From: Telmatactis stephensoni
Lineage: Eukaryota > Cnidaria > Anthozoa > Actiniaria > Isophelliidae
NCBI GenBank assembly: GCA_029948255.1
Contig: JALIZF010001765.1
Coordinates: 661,456-725,455 of the forward strand
Length of the DNA stretch: 64,000 nt
Direction of reading: 5' to 3'
Shown here: positions 34,968 through 46,800 of the stretch, in pieces
Numbering within the stretch: position 1 is the first letter of the stretch
Layout: every line of letters starts with the position of its first letter
Position numbers and translations under genes: made by a program
The notes under the pieces: generated by a model
Seen by the model: the letters and a program-made list of their open reading frames with translations, nothing else
The model's database searches: none
Told to the model about the DNA's origin: nothing

Positions 34968-36511
34968 CCTCTGGTAGCTCGAGTCTAGGTTTACCTTTTC
35001 GGTCTATCTATCTATCTATCTATCAACGTCGCAAATCGGCAAATTACCCAGAAGCCTTTGGGTACACTGTTGACCACGAGGCTTCCTGTGGTCGCGAGAG
35101 ATTGAGAACAAAATGGCGGACGCTATCAATGGAATTATCAATGGGAATGTATCGAACTATTTGGCTTGATCTCAAGATACTTTGCTTTTAATCGTTAATA
35201 TCGAATTCTCGAATTTAGTGGTGACCTTCTTACCAGCTGTTGTAATCAACTTATAATGTATTGATCGTCCAAGAACACGAGACAGATCGATTTGTGGCAG
35301 CGAACTTCACTTGAGGACAGACATGTAAGACACGGAGATATTGTCTTTAGATCAGTAGTTTGTTTAAATTAATAATATTTCACCACTGCTTGCACATAAT
35401 GTTTGCTTATATAAGCTTTATTTATACACGGTGTCTACAGTCATGCTCCTAGGATGTATTCAATAATTAAGCCAGGAAACAGGAATTAGTAAATGGTGCA
35501 AAATCACACCAAATAAACAATGGAAAACAAATGATTTTGTATTATTAACTTATAAATATTTAGTGCAATCTGTATTTTGTACAATGTCATGATTATATTG
35601 AATGCACTTTACTGTCAATCATAAATCATGCTCAATGATAGCAAATAAAAATATTAGTGATATGGATAATCATGGAAATGATAGTAATGTTTATGAGACC
35701 TTATATTAGCAACAATTGAAGAATAATTTTAGAATGTACAAAATGATATTTTCAATCAATGAAAAGTGATACTCAACCACAAATTTGTACAAGCTTTGTG
35801 CAACCATGCTCACAGAAACAAGATAAAGTGGATTGAATTGAAGATGTTACTGTATGTAGTAGTATCAGATTGATGTGCATGGAGGAGCTATATATGGTAT
35901 CGGTAATGAGCATATATTGTATGACATTACACTTCTTCAAATAGAGCATCAGCAACTGACTGCTGCTATAATCATTGATCTGCTCCATATTAAAAACATG
36001 TATTGAAAAGTTGTATTAAGAAACTGAAATGTACTGTACTGAAATGATTTCATAGAAAGGTAACTGTGGTACTTCTTAGAATCTACCAATGTGATAACAG
36101 CAATATCAAAATCATTTTAGACTAACTTGTTGGACATTGAAACAGTCTGCTGCAGTTTGTAAGTTTTGTTTCCATAAATCAAAGTAAAAAAGTACAGAAT
36201 AGAAATTTAAATTGTCTGAGCTATAATGTGTTATCTATAGATCATATTGGATTATTTGGTAGGCATTTACAAAATAAAGCAGACTGTATACTGTATATGA
36301 TGGCGTGATAAAAAGACCAGCAGTATATTAATAACCACCATGATGTGGTACAATTATGTACAAACTACTTTCTCCCCAATATAATTTGTGTTCTACTCTG
36401 GGAGTACTTGTCATGCATTTTTGCAATCAAAAGACACTGACAAGTCAAACTGGTTTCCATCAACTTCTGTTCTCCATTTCTCCTCAAGTACTACACACAG
36501 GTAGCCCGAGT
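34968..36511. mobile_element. Candidate 1.5-kb non-autonomous DNA element with ACTCGGGCTACCT ends
   Basis: ACTCGGGCTACCT at 34968 and its reverse complement AGGTAGCCCGAGT ending at 36511 bracket an AT-rich, non-coding 1.5-kb stretch. It includes a (TCTA)n tract (35006-35024), GAGGCTTCCTGTGGTCGCGA and, at 35112, AAAATGGCGGACG opening a 15-codon frame. No target-site duplication is obvious, so element boundaries are tentative. Confidence 0.4.
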
Positions 36512-36785
36512 GAACGCCTATTAGGCGTCTAGTTATTAATAAGATTCAAATCCTTAATGAACAATTCAATTAGTGTCACATCCAACCTCCTGTTTGCGCG
36601 CATAGTTTGCCCAAATTGCGCGCTACCTACAGATGGAATCATGCGGCATGACGACCAACAAGGGAGAAAGCTGTAAAAGAACTTAACTAAACATTAGAAA
36701 GTGGTGACTCTTGTTGGTCTTGTATCTCTTAAAATTTGTTAATGTTGCTCTTGAAAAATTTTAATTCACTTATCTTAGTGAATCC

Positions 36786-36792
36786 TATAAAA
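36786..36792 (+). promoter_or_regulatory. TATA box
   Basis: TATAAAA, about 60 bases before an ATG at 36846. It is the clearest core-promoter motif in the window and implies transcription to the right from about 36815. Confidence 0.4.
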
Positions 36793-36845
36793 CCCGAGTA
36801 TAAGTAGTTGATCTCGAATCAATCACTGTTAGACAATATATAGCC

Positions 36846-36926
36846 ATGGGATTTTACGATCATCAGTGCAGCTACACGAATGACCGCGACTTCCTAATAT
36901 CAGAAGCGGAGTCGAAGTCGATGTAA
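36846..36926 (+). CDS. Short frame, possible first coding exon (26 codons)
   Basis: ATG in a good context (AGCCATGGG) 60 bases after a TATA box opens a 26-codon frame (starts MGFYDHQCSY, ends with a Ser/Glu-rich tail). A GTAAAT donor-like site lies at 36923, where the exon would end in phase 2. The next known exon downstream (39292, bZIP gene 2) needs phase 1, so a direct join is not possible. An unseen middle exon would be required. It could also be an upstream exon of another transcript or a chance frame. Confidence 0.3.
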   Translation: MGFYDHQCSYTNDRDFLISEAESKSM

Positions 36927-38827
36927 ATAATTGCATAAATTTATGTATCTATTTTCTAAGGTGTTTTTTCTTTTGCACTGCAGCTTTAGATAAATTATCA
37001 TAGTGTTCGATTACTTTAAGTGTTATTCACTCCACACAATTGGTCTGCCCACGAAGAGTCCCTTGGGGATTTCACGGGGTTTAAATAACTGGAAAAATGT
37101 AGGTGGGCGGTGGTGCCTACTGAAGCATGCATTTGAATTGGGTCCAAAACCTTTCAGTGCAATCTTATTATGAGACTTTTGAGCACATTGATTGACATCA
37201 GCATATTGGCATTTGTAGCAAGGCACGTCCAGACCAACACACAACTTTATAATCAGCTGTGTTAGGCTTATGGAGACCGGAAACTTTTTCCAGTCGACAT
37301 TCGACTGTTTTCAAGGTAGGAGATTTTATTTTTTTAATTTTAAGTGTTTTTGTACCTTTTTGAAAATAATAAGTAATTAGGAATTCTAGAATTGTGTGCG
37401 CATTCAAAACCAGTAGCATTAGGTCTCAAGAATATGCTTTTTGCTAGGAAGATATTTGTATGGGTTTTTCATATATTTTGTGATATAGGCTTAAAAAGCA
37501 AACGAAAAATACCAGTAGATTTATCTGACGACCAAAGTAATATAATTATGCGACATAATAATAGAATTTGTTTTTTAGATTATTTCACTACTTCATGCAA
37601 AAAAAAGTTTTTAAAACTTTTACTATAAAGTGTAAAAGCGGCTTTAAATTTTGTTGATATAGGAAAAACTGGCAAATACAAGTCAAACGCAGTTTCACAG
37701 TCGGCCAGTGGTGTGTTCAGCTGTTGAGCTGTTGTTCAGCTCTTGAGTATTTTGGTTTCATTGAATGATTTAGGCATGATATCCATTCAATCTTCCAGCT
37801 GAGTAAACTGGGCTTTTTAATTTAAATGGTTTTGTGTGTCTAAGATAGAAACATTCAGGGGAATGTCAGAACGTTAATTTAGAAACATTAGTCATTGATA
37901 AGCATCTAATTGGTAGGAAAATTTGTTATTTGAAGATGATAAAAATTCATAAAAAAAGTTAATTGTTCGCTCATTGAACCTTGACGTCATGAGCTGACAA
38001 AAGACTTTGTTAAAGGTTTAGTTGCTATGGTTACCACTTTTAAGCATTTGGTCAACAAAATTTCTCACGTTAAAGTTTCTTCACTCTTACTGCAAGTAAA
38101 AAGCTAAGATAAAGAGCAACATCGGAAAAAGATCAAATATCTTTGCTGTTAACTCCCATTCCCATGTGTTTGACTAACTAAGATAACTAATCAGGATAAG
38201 ATTTAAACTTTTTCCACGGTCGAAAGAACATGCAATTACGTTAATTGTCAGTAAAGACATTTCATTGGTGTTTAGAGACTATTGTGACTTAAAGAAGGTT
38301 TACGGGGGCTGCATTCCAATACGTAGTGATTAGATCAACTTTAGCGGTTGAGCAATTTATATTTTTCTTGACAATTCCTTTAATAACGTAAGTCGTGAGG
38401 AAGGTTTTTGAATATATTCATTGCAAAACAATTTTGATTTTGATGTAAGTATCATAGAAGTTAATTTTATCGAAATATCCTTGTCGATCGGAGGCTTCAA
38501 TTCACTGCTACGCGCATGCGCTGAACGAATATAAATAACTACAGTGTTTTCCGTATCTTTATTTCTTACCTAATGAATCAAAGTCACAGCTTTAAGTCAT
38601 AATTAGCAAGAGAATTTCATTTTAAAGACCGCGCTCATTTCTTTGGCCGAAGGAGTTGAGGTCTTGTCGTTCACACTTGCTAACTCTATTGATCAATCAC
38701 CTCTCAGCCATAAAGTGGTATTACTTCTTCCCAAGATACAGTTGAGTGAGTCCTGTACTATCCAGAACCTCTTTCTCGTTACGCAAGATGTCAGTATGAT
38801 CACGGGCATGAAACAGAGGCTTTAGAT

Positions 38828-38972
38828 GGTACGCTCACTCAAAAGGACTAGACCGCGCCGTGCCGTGATCTTGTTAGTGCCGTAATGTCTATAAAACACT
38901 CGGAATTCTCTCTATAATCTTATACTGTGCCGCGACCGTGCTGTTTTTACATTCATACCAAAACTGCTTTAT
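38828..38972. repeat. GCCGTGACCGTG-type dispersed repeat, copy 3
   Basis: Contains GTACGCTCACTCAAAAGGAC, CGCGCCGTGCCGTGATC, TCTATAAAACA and an inverted end TTTTTACATTCATACCAAAAC. Same family as 15309-15605 and 33903-34068. Confidence 0.6.
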
Positions 38973-39035
38973 TGGGCCTGGGTAAAAACGTCGTACTTCA
39001 GACGAGCCGTGCTGATTAATCAGAACAAAAGAATA

Positions 39036-39986
39036 ATGGCGGCCGTGTTGTTTGATCTATTTTGGTACTGCTCATGTGAGGTTCGGCACGTACTGCCTAG
39101 CCAGGCCGAACGCTCTCAGTGCGCATGTGTTGAAGCTGCAAGATAGTTTTAGGAGAATCGTTCAATCTAATATCGTCCCCAGAGTCGATTTTTCTAACTG
39201 CGCATGCTCGCAAAAAAAATATTCTGCGAGTATGCGCAGTAAGAAAATCGGTTCTGGTCAATCTCATCCTTGTTTCATCTTTCCCTACCAGATATCGATT
39301 CATTCCGTAATGGAACATCATTTAGTGATGAAGAATCTGACACCAGTTCCCCATCCTCGTGCGGCACGCCTACTGCCTTGGACTCGTTCATATTTGATAT
39401 CCCTGAATTGGACCTCCCCACAGACCTCCACCAGGCATCAACAACGAAACAGATGCCTAATAATTTGCCGAGTTTGGCAGATGACTTTACCTTACCTGAT
39501 AGTGTAAGTCTTCCTGACGAGTTTCATCAGTTTAAAGATTATTCCGTTTCAAGGGCACAGCCCATCGACCCGACTGCTACCATTCAACAAAACGCAAACG
39601 TTAGCGGGAATGTTACTGGAAAAGCTCTGAACGAAACGAAGGAAAATGACTTTGATAATCATTTTGTTCCCATCGCATCCTTTCATTCTGGGATGGAAGC
39701 TCCAAACAAGATGGACGACGAAAGTTTGAGCCAAGCATTCCGTAAACGCATTCCTGACGACATGAAAGATGAAAAGTACTGGAAACTACGACTACGGAAC
39801 AACAAATCTGCCAAGAAATCCCGTCTGGCCAAACGCGCTAAGGAGAGCGTTATCAAGAACAGAATAGCAGTTCTGGAGATGGAAAACCTTCAGTTAAAAT
39901 CGCTCGTATCCAGATTGGTCTCGCAGCAAAGAGTAACGCACGGAATGGCCCCTGTTTGGCCAAACAACAATATGATGTATAGGTAG
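39036..39986 (+). CDS. PAR-like bZIP transcription factor 2 (exon 2 certain, exon 1 tentative)
   Basis: The main exon is 39292..39986, after acceptor TTTCCCTACCAG. It has the same phase-1 acceptor as bZIP genes 1 and 3, and contributes 231 residues. The N-terminal region is Ser/Asp-rich (SFSDEESDTSSPSS). The C-terminal bZIP has KDEKYWKLRLRNN, core NNKSAKKSR and a zipper with ENLQLKSLV, ending in a short non-zipper tail. The core has K-S in place of the usual A-A/V-A in NNxAAxRSR, a departure in a DNA-contact position. A candidate first exon is 39036..39075 (starts MAAVLFDLFW, donor GTGAGG, phase 1 fits) with an intron of 216 bases. The alternative is a more distant start such as the TATA-driven frame at 36846. 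The start coordinate is therefore uncertain; the bZIP assignment is not. Confidence 0.8.
39184..39252. repeat. Hairpin in the proposed first intron of bZIP gene 2
   Basis: CGATTTTTCTAACTGCGCAT GCTCGCA is mirrored by TGCGAGTATGCGCAGTAAGAAAATCG with a short A-rich loop. Confidence 0.75.
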
Positions 39987-40242
39987 CTGGAATCAAAAGT
40001 TTACAATGGCCTGTAATATTGGTTGATTGTACAAAAGTCTAGATCTGATTAGTCATCATATCAGATAGCTGTATAATTAGCCCCGCAGCGCGACTACTGC
40101 CAGGTTTCCGTAATAATATAGATAATCAACCCTACAATGAGCCCTATCCTACTCTTCACTCGCTGGAGGAGTGTAGAACAAATGTTCCCCCCCCCCCCAC
40201 ACACACACTATATAGAAAATACAGCCAATCAGAAAGCAGGAA

Positions 40243-40490
40243 AGCCGTTGTATATTCGGCGGTATTCAACTGTCTCTTCCCATGAGACATTGCGGTAATT
40301 GGCTGTAATTTCTATGGTGTGGGATAAAATAGTTATACAATGGTTTCTTGTTGCATACTATGGATATCCCACTCGTCACTTGTATTTTCTTTGTATACAC
40401 ACTCGCCTAAAGGCTCGTGTGTATACTAGCAAATACAAGTGACTCGTGGGATATTTCACGGTATGCAACGAGAAACCATTGTATAAGTAG
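40243..40490. mobile_element. GTGTGGGATA-type palindromic element, simple copy
   Basis: TATGGTGTGGGATAAAATAGTTATACAATGGTTTCTTGTTGCATAC... pairs with GTATGCAACGAGAAACCATTGTATAA; the centre holds ATCCCACTCGTCACTTGTATTT and its inverse. Matches the outer arms of the nested element at 25.6-26.0 kb. Confidence 0.75.
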
Positions 40491-40504
40491 TATTTTCCAT
40501 CCCT

Positions 40505-40828
40505 CACTGGAAATTTTTGCCCATTTCCTATGATAGGAAATATCTGAGAAATTGCATTTTCCTATGATAGGAATTGGAAAAAATGTAGGAAAATACATTT
40601 TCCTACATATTTCCTAGATATTTTCTATCATAGGAACTTGCATTTTCCTCGATATTTCCTACCTTTCTATTTTCCTATGATGGGAAATATTTAGGAAAAT
40701 GCAATTTTCTATGATAGGAAATATCTAGGACTATATGTATTTTCCTACATTTTGTCCAGTTCCTATCATAGGAAAATGCAATTTCCTACATATTTCCTAT
40801 CATAGGAAATGAGCAAAAATTTCTAGTG
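40505..40828. mobile_element. CACT-ended element built of TTTCCTATGATAGGAAA units
   Basis: Ends CACTGGAAATTTTTGCCCAT and ATGAGCAAAAATTTCTAGTG are inverted repeats. The 320-base body consists of about a dozen imperfect copies, in both orientations, of the self-complementary unit TTTCCTATGATAGGAAA with short AATGCA/ATATCTAGG linkers. A partial copy lies at 32447. CACT(A/G) ends recall the CACTA transposon superfamily, but no transposase is present here, so that link is inference. Confidence 0.75.
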
Positions 40829-40829
40829 T

Positions 40830-42010
40830 CTATATTTTCCCTTTTTGTTTCTCTCAGTACATAAAAAGATCAGTAGTCCAAAGTACTAGCTATAATCAGA
40901 TAATGCTGGCTTATAGTGTGTTGATAATAACTGAACATGTAGGGAGGAGGTCGAGTAGGTCAAAACAACGGTCCAAAGTAAGGACCCCATTTTATCAAGA
41001 CCTGGTGGTGGTAATTTACTTTTCCAGATATTTGATGACAAAGTTCAGTATTTTGCTCCTAAAGGTGGCGGGTGGCGGTTAATACCACCCCACCCGTCTA
41101 AACTGGGTACCTTCAGATGACCATTGTTTTGACCACATCCCTACGAATAAGGAGAGAATGGAGTAAGCACTCTATGATGCTATTTTTGAAACACTACGAG
41201 CTACTCGTTCGCTACTCGCTGCCATGTCAACGTCAATGTCAACGGCGGATTCCTTAGTGAACAAGAACTTTCTTATGATTCTTCGAGTGAAAGAGGACTG
41301 TAAGGTCTCACTTGAAACTTCAAAGGAAAAAATTAGAATTACTATAGCATCACTAAACGGTTCTTATGAGATTACTTCTCTTGCCCCATTTTCTCCTCGT
41401 ACTGATGATATCAGCTAATCCATAATCTCCAAAGGATTTTCAAGTATAAAATTTAAGGTTGCACTTGATTGACCGGTTAATCAGAATAATACACCAAGTA
41501 GAGAATCGGCTAGTCTGTAATTTAGGGGAAATAATAGATGATTAAATAGTAGTTAAAGCGATTTTAAATGGTTATGGTATTCCATTATCCTCGTTTCCCT
41601 AGTCCCATCGAGCCTGCGTGCCGGCTCTAAGGCGAGGAGAGAGGGGAGAGAGGGGAGAGAGGGGAGGAGGGGTGCGAGAAGAAAAGGAAGCGATAGACTT
41701 TCCCTTAACCTCCCCTTCCTCACATCACTAGCTGGCCATGCAGCCTGCCTTTCCCACCTCTAACGAGGGTCATTCCAGGGTCCACGCTCAGGGTGTGGGT
41801 GGGCGGGGACGCGAAGGGGGAGGGGTTGCGATAGTAGTGTCCCGTTCAGGGAGAAAGTGGGAAAGGGTGGGGGGAAGGAAAGAAAGGTCATGAAAAACCC
41901 TATAAAATATACTTAGAGTACATTTTGCTCTCTAAGGTGCTCACGGTCAGGCGGTGCTATTTATAAAAATTGGTAGTAAATTGTATGTTTATATTGGTGC
42001 CTATTAGGCC
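40830..42010. other. Intergenic region with purine-rich tracts
   Basis: Contains GAGAGGGGA tandem repeats (41633-41672) and G-rich stretches. No supported gene; short frames at 41224 lack features. Confidence 0.45.
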
Positions 42011-42012
42011 AA

Positions 42013-42396
42013 GAATGAGCTTTTCTCACCCATTGCGTGACATATTAATCTTTTATCCAACAGGAACAAAAGTATAATATTTGGAAAGAGCACACCAAAG
42101 TTAGCAAAAGTTGGAATTTTTAGGTAGTTTGGATGATTTGCGCCAAAGTTATGGAAGGCCGAAGTTTGTGCTCTTCGTTTATAGAGCAGACTAGAGGGGC
42201 TGTTGCCCACCACCGAACGTAGTTTCTTTTCAAAAAGCATCAACTTCGGCCGCCCATAATTTTGGCACTATTCATCGAAACTACTTCAAAATTTCACGTT
42301 TTGCTAACTTTGGTGTGCTCTTTTCAAATATTATATTTTTGTCCCTGTCCGATTAAAATATAAAATGTCACGCAAGGGGTAAGAAAAGCTCATTGC
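42013..42396. mobile_element. Large inverted-repeat element, arms about 150 bases
   Basis: AATGAGCTTTTCTCACCCATTGCGTGACAT..., then AGAGCACACCAAAGTTAGCAAAA and GCCAAAGTTATGG-type segments, return inverted as CATAATTTTGGC, TTTTGCTAACTTTGGTGTGCTCTT and ATGTCACGCAAGGGGTAAGAAAAGCTCATT. Confidence 0.85.
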
Positions 42397-42399
42397 TTC

Positions 42400-43840
42400 A
42401 GTCACGCAAATGTTGGTGAATATTCCGCATAATAAGACTTCCATTCCTCTTATTCATCCCGGCTGAACCCTCTGTGACGGACGAAACGTATCGCCTGAGA
42501 TCATGTCTTCGCTATGTACCAAGTGCAGAGCTTTGGATTGCGTTACGAAACGTAACTCGAGTCGTCACAGTACGAGCTTACATGATTTCGGTCGAGACGT
42601 TTACGGCGGGGAGAGAACTTCACATCACGCCGGAGTCTTTTCTACCCGGGACGCTGACGAATAACTGGATTTGAGACGTTGCGAAAAACGTGAAATGTAG
42701 AAAGGCTGGACGTACGTAGCCTGCGTTGTTACGTTGAAATACGTAAATATCTGGTTTAGCCTGAAGCGTAAGCTGTCAATCCTGAACTGACTAGTGATTG
42801 CAGCAGCTGCGCCGGCGGAAACAAGTCATGATACATATATACAGTTACGGTTTTGGCTGAGACGGCGTAATCAGGTTTAAGTTTACAACCGAACGGTTTG
42901 AAAAAATAACGAAAATAACCTTGAATGCAGAAAAAAATCGATATCAAGAAAAACTTTTGTTTGGAAAAAATTCGCTCCACTCTGAAATACCTGTTTGGAA
43001 TCAGGTTTACGGTTCCGGAAACCGACTATACACGGACTATGATGTGCGCTGTTGAGCGTAATCATCATTCACAATTATCTGCTCTTTTTGAGAAAAACAT
43101 TAGTTTTTTGTCTGGTTGTTTTTAAAAAGCATTGCCCTGTCCTCAAAAGCTTGACTCCTTTCTCAGACAGACTTCTCGGCAAACACTTCCTTCCTTTCCA
43201 CAATCGTGATAAAAATTTTACTCATGACGTGAAATTTTTCAGTAAAACTACTTTCACGTGTTCTTTGTGTCATTCTGGCTATCTGATTGGTAGTTAGTAT
43301 GACAAATACGTTAGCCGCCAAAAGCGGAAGTATTTTACGGGGGGAGGGGATTGGACTCAAAATATATCAACGCTATATCGTCGATACTCAGGCATCAAGC
43401 ATTTAAGTTTATGGTTGACATTGAATCTTTTTATAGCTTAGAAATAATTTGATGAATATTAAAATAAAATACTCTATTTTTATGTTTGAAGCGTAATATA
43501 CAAGTTTTGAGTTTATACTAATCCCCCCCTGAGGTACATTTTGTTAAACCGGCTAGGTGACCGGATATATTTGTGTTTCAGGCAACCGACGTAATAGCGT
43601 GGTTAGCAAATCTTGGCCAACTCGTTTTACTGGAGAAACTAGATGTGGAAAAATAATACATAAAACCCAGTTAAAAACACCTGAGTGAATATCAGACCTG
43701 AATTGAACCTTGTGACACTACGAAAACGAAGTAACTCCAAGAAGAATTGTGAAATTTGTGTTTTTGAAGACAATTTTACGAGTGAAACTTCTTCATTTGT
43801 GGCACTCCCAACTCGACATTAGAGTCGAAAAGGAGCTGAA
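42400..43840. other. Intergenic and 5' region of the Grainyhead-C domain gene
   Basis: No other gene supported. A TTTGTGTTTCAG acceptor-like site ends at 43581, so the sequence from 43582 to the start codon could be part of a 5' untranslated exon. Confidence 0.35.
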
Positions 43841-43842
43841 TT

Positions 43843-46800
43843 ATGGTCATTAATGAAATGAAAAATGAATGTAGAGCATTTGATACGGACAAATACTGTA
43901 CTCCTCTACTTAAGAAACTAAGGGACAAAAGTAGAAAACGGTCTGTTCTCGATGCTTTCGGAGAAACAACCGATGCACTTGATCATCTGGAACTGTCCCC
44001 TACAGTCAAGCGAGTCGTCCGTCGACCTCCGCCGGTTTTAACTGTTTATGTACGGAGAGAAACTGAAAAAGCTTATAATGCTATATTTATGGATTCTGTG
44101 TCTGTTGAGAATTTCAAAGAGGCGCTTTCGTTATGTTATGGACTCCAAGTAACTTCTATAAAACATGTAACGTTACGAGCCAAATCAGGGTAAGTAACTT
44201 TAATATGTCGCTGTTTTTAAAATCTTTACTTTAATTTGTAGGATTCCTCTTTATTACTCCATTTTCACTTCCTATCCAAGGTTATTTCCTTCTGTGGAAA
44301 CTGTATTGGCAACGATTCGGGTTATGGTTTGTTTATTATGAATTATTTCTCATATTCAAAACCTTATCAATATGTCAAATGTACTATTCAGTTAACACGC
44401 TACCCCAGTGTTCTAGCTTTACAAATTAGTCAAATAATTTCATTCTTCAAGGACATTTTTTCTGAATCCAATGACTTGTTGGCATTTATTTGGTTTTAGG
44501 ACGTTTCAGGAGTTGTAAATTAGAATGTTTATTTATAGAATATCGGCATGACACCAACCACGAACCTTGAGTCACGGCATAAAAGCTTAACACTAGAGCT
44601 CATGCCAGGAGCTACTTAAATTTTTTTCTCGTTAAAAAGGCTAGCGTCCTTGTTTACTGATGAAATCAGTGATAGATTGTCTAGTATTATCTAAATACAT
44701 GCAGGAGATCACGAAATATTGCTTCAAAATGTCACGTCCCTGCAGACTGGAAATGGCTAAACTGGTTCTTTATCGAGTAGAACCGGTTTGACTGGAATTA
44801 CAGACTTGGCGTTGCACAATGTTTATTCTGTTGAAGATGCTACGAATTATTTTGCCTTAGGATTTCTCAACTTTCGCAAATAACTTTTTCAATCATTATA
44901 TATAAGCTTAGTTTAGTTTTGAAATCCCTCAGGTAAATAATAGGTGCTAATTAATTTAAGGCACAACTTGGACGTCACGTCAGTGTATTGTCACGTTTTG
45001 CCTATCTTGGGTAATCCACGGTTTTATCTTATCACGTTTGTGGCATTCGAGGTTAAAGTCCTTTTCTTTCATTTTCCTAAATATGGTTAGCTTTTTGCTT
45101 CCAAATAAATAAATTGAAACATTCCATCACACGGTTTCACATGTGCCAAAGATTTCTTCATAAGTTTGTATTTGGTAGATATAGTTTGTTAAACTCCACT
45201 TTACACTGATACTTAGGTTAGTAAGAACTACATTTGTTTGAAGTGTGGCATAGTCTGGGTTGCCTGCTACAGGAATTTTCTGTGTATTTATGTGCATAGG
45301 ATGTTTGGCTTCTGAGTTTGGCAGGAGAAAATCTAGATAGTTATATAATGGCATAGATTAACATTAAACCTTAATGTTATGTTCAGGATTTGTTAATTAT
45401 TATTTCTACCAAATTTTGTGAAGATTTTACCAAACTTGTAAAGCACCACCCTCCTTTGAGCAGGACAGATATTTTTTCTCAAGTGTCAAACTGTGACAGA
45501 TCCATCAGCTGTGATGCAAAACCTTTATTCAGATTTTTTAGTTGACTGGCATTTTGTGGTTGGGCAATAGTTTTCTGTTTTTTCATGCCAACATGTTCAC
45601 CAAAACTAATAAAATTTGTTGTGTCTGTTAAAGCTAAACAAATTTTGTCATCTTGGTGTAGTGGGACTATTAGCCATTTCTTGTTTTTAAAAACATTTGA
45701 AAATAAAGTCTGTAAACAAAATTTAAATTTCTAGTAAATCTTGGATCTTTGGACCTCACGTCTGTTTCTTACCAGCCTATGTGACGCTGTACAGTGAAAT
45801 CTCCTAAACAGGATTCAAAGTTATGAAACAGTAATATAGAGGCCGGGAATTTTATGTCTTTTCCATTAATAGAAAATTTGCTCTGTTGAAAGAGTTTGCT
45901 TGTCTGAAAAAAATATAAAGTTCAGATATAATTTCCTTTGATGATTATTAAACAAATTTAATTATATCCATTATAATAATTATAATTTAATTAATTATTA
46001 AATGTTGTCATGTCTCTGAAAAAGTACAAATTCTCAGTAGAATTTTCATGGTACGGACTGTGTAGCAGCAGCCCAAGGCGCCATCCTATGCTTACAGTCT
46101 ACCATGCATGTTATATGTTTTTGTAAAGTGCCTAGAGCAGATTTTGGATAGGCGCTATATAAATGCTCATTATCATTATCATTAGAAGTACATTCTTTTT
46201 AACTTGCAATTTTAATTAACATAGGTAATATTACTACTTGAATTTTTTTGGAAAGTGTGGATGTTTTAACTTTGTACATGTCTGGAAGCCTAATATACTT
46301 TTTGAGTTTGATGTCACCATTGTTGAATCAAACAACAGATGCATTAACACAAAGTTTGCCTTGAGTCAACTTAAATATTTTAAAATAGTAGCATGAAAAA
46401 AATTGGCAATGAATAATACAGATGAACTTCATGGGTCTTTCCTGAAAAGGAAGTCAATAGAATAAATCTGCTAATGCAATGCTATGTACGTTTCTACCCA
46501 ATTCAGAACCTCTGGGAATGAGAACTTTTGTTCCACATGATAAAAATTCCCATAGATTTTGAATTGGGTAGAAATGTACATAGCAACACATAATTAGCTG
46601 ATTAGGTCTGTGCTGCACAAGTCTATCCTTTGTCAATATGTAATGTATATAAAGGACAAGACAGCGTGTTTGTTATATTGGTAGATAAGGTGGAAACACT
46701 TTTGGCCACTTATAATGAGGATGCCTAAGCTCAATATTTTGTATACAAGCCCTTCAAGGGTTAAATAACAAAGTATTAAACTCCACCAAAATTTTGTGAA

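Noticed and set aside
36846..39292. Direct splicing of the 26-codon frame to bZIP gene 2 exon 2
   Set aside because: The phases disagree (2 versus 1); joining them gives an early stop.
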